In this document: piece by piece, positions 60,805 to 64,000 of the stretch | Layout of the letters: every line of letters begins with the position of its first letter | Numbering within the stretch: position 1 is the first letter of the stretch | Source: Deltaproteobacteria bacterium | GTDB taxonomy: Bacteria > Desulfobacterota > Desulfobacteria > Desulfobacterales > UBA5852 | Direction of reading: 5' to 3' | NCBI GenBank assembly: GCA_020444045.1 | Contig: JAHLLS010000022.1 | Span: 33,478-97,477 of the forward strand | DNA length: 64,000 nucleotides | Notes under the pieces: model-generated | Told to the model about the DNA's origin: nothing | Seen by the model: only the letters and a program-made list of their open reading frames with translations | The model's database searches: none | Made by a program: the position numbers and the translations under genes

Positions 60805-61779
60805 ATGAAGCGACTGTTTATGGCCCTCGTCATCCTGTTGTGTCTTACCCTGGTTGTACCATCGGCGTTTGCCGAACCGACCAAGGTGAAAGTGGCCTTC
60901 GCCACCTGGGTAGGGTACGGCCCTCTCTACATCGCCAAAGACAAGGGGTTGTTCGAAAAATATGGTTTGGATGTCGACCTGATGATCATTGACGACGAAT
61001 CCCAGTATGCCGCTGCCATGGCTTCAGGCAACATCGATGCGCTGGGAAACGTGCTGGATCGGGAAGTCATCCATTATGCCAAAGGCACGCCGGAAGTGGT
61101 TCTGTTTGCCATGGATGAATCTTCCGGCGGCGATGGCATCATTGCCACTGCCGATGTCAAAGATCTGGTCGATCTCGAAGGGAAAAACATCGGATTGGAC
61201 AAAAGTTCCACGTCGTATTTTTTCTTTTTAACCGCCATTGAAAAAGCCGGCGTGGCCGAAGACGCGTTGACGATTCATGAAATGGGCGCCTCCGATGCAG
61301 GGGCCGCTTTTGTGGCGGGACGACTTGATGCGGCTGTTTCATGGGAGCCATGGCTGTCCAAAGCGTCTGAACGTGAGGGGGGGCATGTGCTGGTCTCTTC
61401 CAAGGATTTTCCGCGCACGATCGTGGATGTCTTCGTCATGCGACGAGATTTTGCAGATAAACATCCCGAGGCGGCCGTCGGGATGACCAAAGCCTGGTTC
61501 GATGCCATCGCCTGGTATGGACAGCATACGGATGAGGGCAACGCCATCATGGCCAAACATTTAGGGGAAAAGCCGGCCGACATCGCGGACATGGCATCCG
61601 GCGTGACTTTTTTCGACCAGAAAGGCAACCTGGACTTTTTCGATCGAGAGGTGGACAGCGATATTTACGAGGTGGCCGTTCGGGCCGGGAAATTCTGGAA
61701 ATCCAAAGGCATTCTGAAAAAGGATCTGGATGTGGATGGGCTGATAACGGATCGTTACGTCAAGGCCGCCGCCCGTTAG
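60805..61779 (+). CDS. ABC transporter substrate-binding protein (NrtA/SsuA/TauA type)
   Basis: A 324-residue secreted binding protein: signal MKRLFMALVILLCLTLVVPSAFA, then VKVAFATWVGYGPLYIAKDKGLFEKYGLDVDLMII, the NMT1/THI5-like opening, and a second lobe LDAAVSWEPWLSKASEREGGHVLVSSKDFPRTIVDVFVMRRDFADKHP. The family binds sulfonates, taurine, nitrate, aromatic acids or thiamin precursors; the ligand cannot be read from sequence. AGGAGG precedes the ATG. First gene of a three-gene transporter operon. Confidence 0.9.
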   Translation: MKRLFMALVILLCLTLVVPSAFAEPTKVKVAFATWVGYGPLYIAKDKGLFEKYGLDVDLMIIDDESQYAAAMASGNIDALGNVLDREVIHYAKGTPEVVLFAMDESSGGDGIIATADVKDLVDLEGKNIGLDKSSTSYFFFLTAIEKAGVAEDALTIHEMGASDAGAAFVAGRLDAAVSWEPWLSKASEREGGHVLVSSKDFPRTIVDVFVMRRDFADKHPEAAVGMTKAWFDAIAWYGQHTDEGNAIMAKHLGEKPADIADMASGVTFFDQKGNLDFFDREVDSDIYEVAVRAGKFWKSKGILKKDLDVDGLITDRYVKAAAR

Positions 61780-62565
61780 ATGGATATTCCCGTCCGTCTT
61801 CGCAAACTGGCACCGGAGAAAGGGCTGGCACTGTTGTCGTTTATGGTGCTCTTCCTGCTCTGGTGCCTGCTGGCCTACTCCGGTACCGTCAAGGAACTCT
61901 TCCTGCCACGGCCGCATAGGGTGTTGTTTTCCTTTGGCGAAATGCACGCCGAAGGTATCCTGTGGCAATACACCTGGGATTCCACCTACCGGGTCATGGT
62001 AGGTTGGGCCATGGCAGTTATTCTGGGCGTTCCCCTGGGAATGCTGATTGCGACCTCCCGGCGGATTTCCGCTTTGTTCCAGCCCCTTATGGAGTTTGCC
62101 CGCTATCTGCCCGTCGTGGCCCTGGTCCCGCTGACCCTGCTCTATTTCGGTATTGGCGACTTGCAGAAATTCATGGTCATTTTTCTGGGGACGTTTTTCC
62201 AATTGGTACTGATGGTGGCCGACACCGCCGCCAATGTACCCAAGGACCTCTCCCGGGCGGCCGCTACCTTGGGTGCGAGCCGGGCTCAAATATACCGCTT
62301 GGTGCTGATTCCAGGGGCTTTGCCGGGTATTATGGACGATCTTCGCATCACCATCGGCTGGGCCTGGACCTATCTTGTGGTGGCCGAGTTGGTCGCGGCC
62401 AACTCAGGGCTTGGCTACATGATCCTGAGAGCCCAGCGATTTCTGGCCATCGAGCGAATTTTTGCCGGTTTGATCATTATCGGACTTCTCGGATTGGCGA
62501 CGGATTGGCTTTTTAAATGGCTTACCCGCATCAGCGTGCCGTGGAGCGAGAAGGTGGGCCCTTGA
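61780..62565 (+). CDS. ABC transporter permease (SsuC/TauC type)
   Basis: A 261-residue membrane protein with six helices and the binding-protein-dependent EAA loop AATLGASRAQIYRLVLIPGALPGIMDDLRI, which contacts the ATPase. Its ATG directly follows the stop of the binding-protein gene, indicating translational coupling. Confidence 0.93.
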   Translation: MDIPVRLRKLAPEKGLALLSFMVLFLLWCLLAYSGTVKELFLPRPHRVLFSFGEMHAEGILWQYTWDSTYRVMVGWAMAVILGVPLGMLIATSRRISALFQPLMEFARYLPVVALVPLTLLYFGIGDLQKFMVIFLGTFFQLVLMVADTAANVPKDLSRAAATLGASRAQIYRLVLIPGALPGIMDDLRITIGWAWTYLVVAELVAANSGLGYMILRAQRFLAIERIFAGLIIIGLLGLATDWLFKWLTRISVPWSEKVGP

Positions 62566-63326
62566 TCAAGCTGCGACTGGACAATCTGGGAAAAACTTTT
62601 GGGTCTGGCGAAAAGTCGGTTGTGGCGTTGGAAAATATCGCGATTGATGTCCGCAAAGGGGAGTTTGCCGCAGTCGTCGGGCCTTCCGGTTGTGGTAAAT
62701 CGACGTTGCTGAACATCGTGGCCGGTCTTGAGCGGGAAACCACAGGGCAAGCCCTGATCAATGGGCAACGTATCGAGGGCCCAGGGGCGGATCGGGGGAT
62801 GGTTTTTCAATCCTACACACTCTTTCCCTGGCTCTCTGTTCGTAAAAATGTCGAGTTCGGTCTGCGTATCAAAGGTCTGCCGGCGGCGAAACGCGCCGAC
62901 ATTGCCCGCCGCTACCTGCGCCTCGTGGGGCTTGAGGAATTCGAGAATGCCTTACCTAAAGCACTCTCCGGCGGCATGCAACAGCGGACGGCCATCGCCC
63001 GCGTGCTGGCCAACAATCCCGAAATGCTCTTGATGGATGAACCCTTCGGCGCTTTGGATGCCCAGACCCGAATGCAGCTCCAGGATCTATTGTTGGACGT
63101 GTGGAGCAAGGAACAGGCCACCGTCTTGTTCATTACACATGACATCGACGAAGCCATTCTGCTGGCCGACACGATTTACATCATGTCCCGCCGGCCGGGG
63201 CGTATCATCAAATCCATCCCGGTGCCTATCCCACGTCCGAGGGATCATCGGGTAATGGTCCTGCCTGAATTCATCACGATCAAAAAAGACGTCATGGCGA
63301 TGCTTTGGAGCGAGTTGAGCGGATGA
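62562..63326 (+). CDS. ABC transporter ATP-binding protein (SsuB/TauB type)
   Basis: A 254-residue ATPase: Walker A VVGPSGCGKST, Q-loop VFQSYTLFPWLSV, signature LSGGMQQRTAIAR, Walker B MLLMDEPFGALD and switch TVLFITHDIDEAI. Translation is taken from TTG at 62562, overlapping the permease TGA, with GAAGGTGGG upstream; an ATG in the same frame at 62517 lies inside the permease gene and is less likely. Confidence 0.94.
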   Translation: MIKLRLDNLGKTFGSGEKSVVALENIAIDVRKGEFAAVVGPSGCGKSTLLNIVAGLERETTGQALINGQRIEGPGADRGMVFQSYTLFPWLSVRKNVEFGLRIKGLPAAKRADIARRYLRLVGLEEFENALPKALSGGMQQRTAIARVLANNPEMLLMDEPFGALDAQTRMQLQDLLLDVWSKEQATVLFITHDIDEAILLADTIYIMSRRPGRIIKSIPVPIPRPRDHRVMVLPEFITIKKDVMAMLWSELSG

Positions 63327-63647
63327 CATTTTAAGCGGCATATTGGATACGATGCAGGTCCAACCGGTTGGTGCATGGTTGGGCGCATGGGGTGGTTGTT
63401 TTTGACAGACGCACCATAACGCCTTATTTTTCACTTGTGGATACGGTTTTGTACCTCGGCTCGTTCCTGTTTTCCATCTCGCTTCCATCCTCTGATGTTA
63501 TATCAGGGGTCCGTCTCTGCCTGCCACACTGCCCACGGTCTAAACAATCGTTCGTTTTTGGCAGGCCGTCATGCTTTTAGCCTGCGAATAATCCAATCCT
63601 GTTTTGTGGACGCCCTTGCCCGTTTTCATTCACGATAAGGTGGAACC
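63327..63647. other. Intergenic stretch, no gene seen
   Basis: About 320 bases between the ABC ATPase and the monooxygenase-like gene. No good hairpin terminator with a T-run and no promoter of clear quality were recognised. Confidence 0.35.
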
Positions 63648-63950
63648 ATGGCTATCAAGGTTCTTATCAAACGCCATTTCAAAGCGGATCACCTCGATAC
63701 GGCATCCAAAATCCTAATCCGGGCGCGTTATGAAGCCATGAAAATGGAGGGCTACATTGCCTCGGAAACCTGGCAAGGTCTCCATGCTCCTTCCTGGATC
63801 ACCGTTGTTTCCATGTGGCAGTCCCCCGAAGACTGGAACCACTGGTACAACAGCCTGCAACGCCGTGACTTACTGATGGAACTCGAAAACATCATGACGG
63901 AAGGGGAAGTGATCGAACTTTATGCCATGGGGTTTCAGCAGGCGGTTTAA
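63648..63950 (+). CDS. Antibiotic-biosynthesis-monooxygenase (ABM)-like protein
   Basis: A 100-residue ferredoxin-like fold protein: MAIKVLIKRHFKADHLDTASKILIRARYEAMKMEGYIASETWQ, then VVSMWQSPEDWNHWYNSLQRRDLLMELENIMTEGEVIELYAMG, the strand order and W-x-S-x-E-x-W motif of ABM enzymes and haem-degrading relatives. AAGGTGG precedes the ATG. A haem- or quinone-acting role is possible. Confidence 0.82.
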   Translation: MAIKVLIKRHFKADHLDTASKILIRARYEAMKMEGYIASETWQGLHAPSWITVVSMWQSPEDWNHWYNSLQRRDLLMELENIMTEGEVIELYAMGFQQAV

Positions 63951-64000
63951 CCCGGATGTTTCATGAAAATACGGATTCGAGCCATTGACGGTCGAAAATT

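Noticed and set aside
1..64000. tRNA, rRNA, CRISPR arrays, insertion sequences, prophage genes
   Set aside because: Looked for in all gaps on both strands; none seen by eye.

Overview
The window reads as chromosomal DNA of a Gram-negative, fairly GC-rich anaerobe of the deltaproteobacterial type (Desulfobacterota; a sulfate-reducer relative would fit). This placement is inferred from gene content: NarX/NarL-like two-component pairs, PAS/GAF sensors, sigma-54 promoters, a cyclic-di-GMP riboswitch, cytochrome bd, a PPDK next to a universal stress protein, YkgJ-like and DUF401 proteins. No rRNA, tRNA, IS element, prophage or CRISPR array was seen. Nearly all of the window is coding, in short operons on both strands.

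Layout. 1-7.5 kb: tail of a Crp/Fnr regulator, a ThiF-nitroreductase fusion, lytic transglycosylase MltD, a nucleotidyltransferase, a NERD membrane protein and a Tat-type MBL hydrolase. 7.8-8.4 kb: a compact regulatory locus in which an inverted repeat, a sigma-54-like promoter and a class I c-di-GMP aptamer precede two very small genes. 8.9-12.5 kb: small unknown proteins, a PuuD-type amidase, OsmC and an MBL phosphodiesterase-like protein. 12.7-14.1 kb: DAHP synthase behind a tryptophan-rich leader peptide and an attenuator. 14.3-17.7 kb: a TolC-like protein converging on an aminotransferase; the aminotransferase and a TetR gene carry matching 17-bp operators. 18.0-25.7 kb (all minus strand): CBM48, STAS, PilZ, a GT5-like protein, a CheB-CheR-PAS fusion, a histidine kinase and a receiver, which suggests signalling tied to a glucan or to surface behaviour. 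26.1-29.7 kb: usp-ppdK behind a sigma-54 promoter and two copies of a TGACGTCA-centred palindrome. 29.7-33.5 kb: a NarL/NarX pair and a PurF paralogue with a dead glutaminase. 33.8-37.1 kb: carB and its terminator. 37.1-42 kb: cydAB plus two tiny genes, divergent from a CarH-like MerR-B12 regulator (11-bp operator repeats, probably leaderless) that is translationally coupled to an ADP-ribosylglycohydrolase. 42-49.6 kb: lipoproteins, an NlpC/P60 hydrolase, a penicillin acylase, two YebG proteins, and a MarR gene with a methyltransferase and an MBL gene interrupted by an in-frame TGA. 50.0-52.4 kb: an AT-rich MBOAT/SGNH acyltransferase pair, probably acquired. 52.5-64 kb: an S1-domain protein, a zinc peptidase, an FAD oxidoreductase, a potassium channel, small unknowns, a DUF401 permease, DinB, and an SsuABC-like ABC transporter followed by an ABM monooxygenase.

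The most rewarding parts are regulatory: the riboswitch locus, the Trp attenuator of DAHP synthase, the CarH-like/cyd region, the usp-ppdK promoter, and the TetR and MarR operators. All family names are from reading motifs by eye; no search was run.
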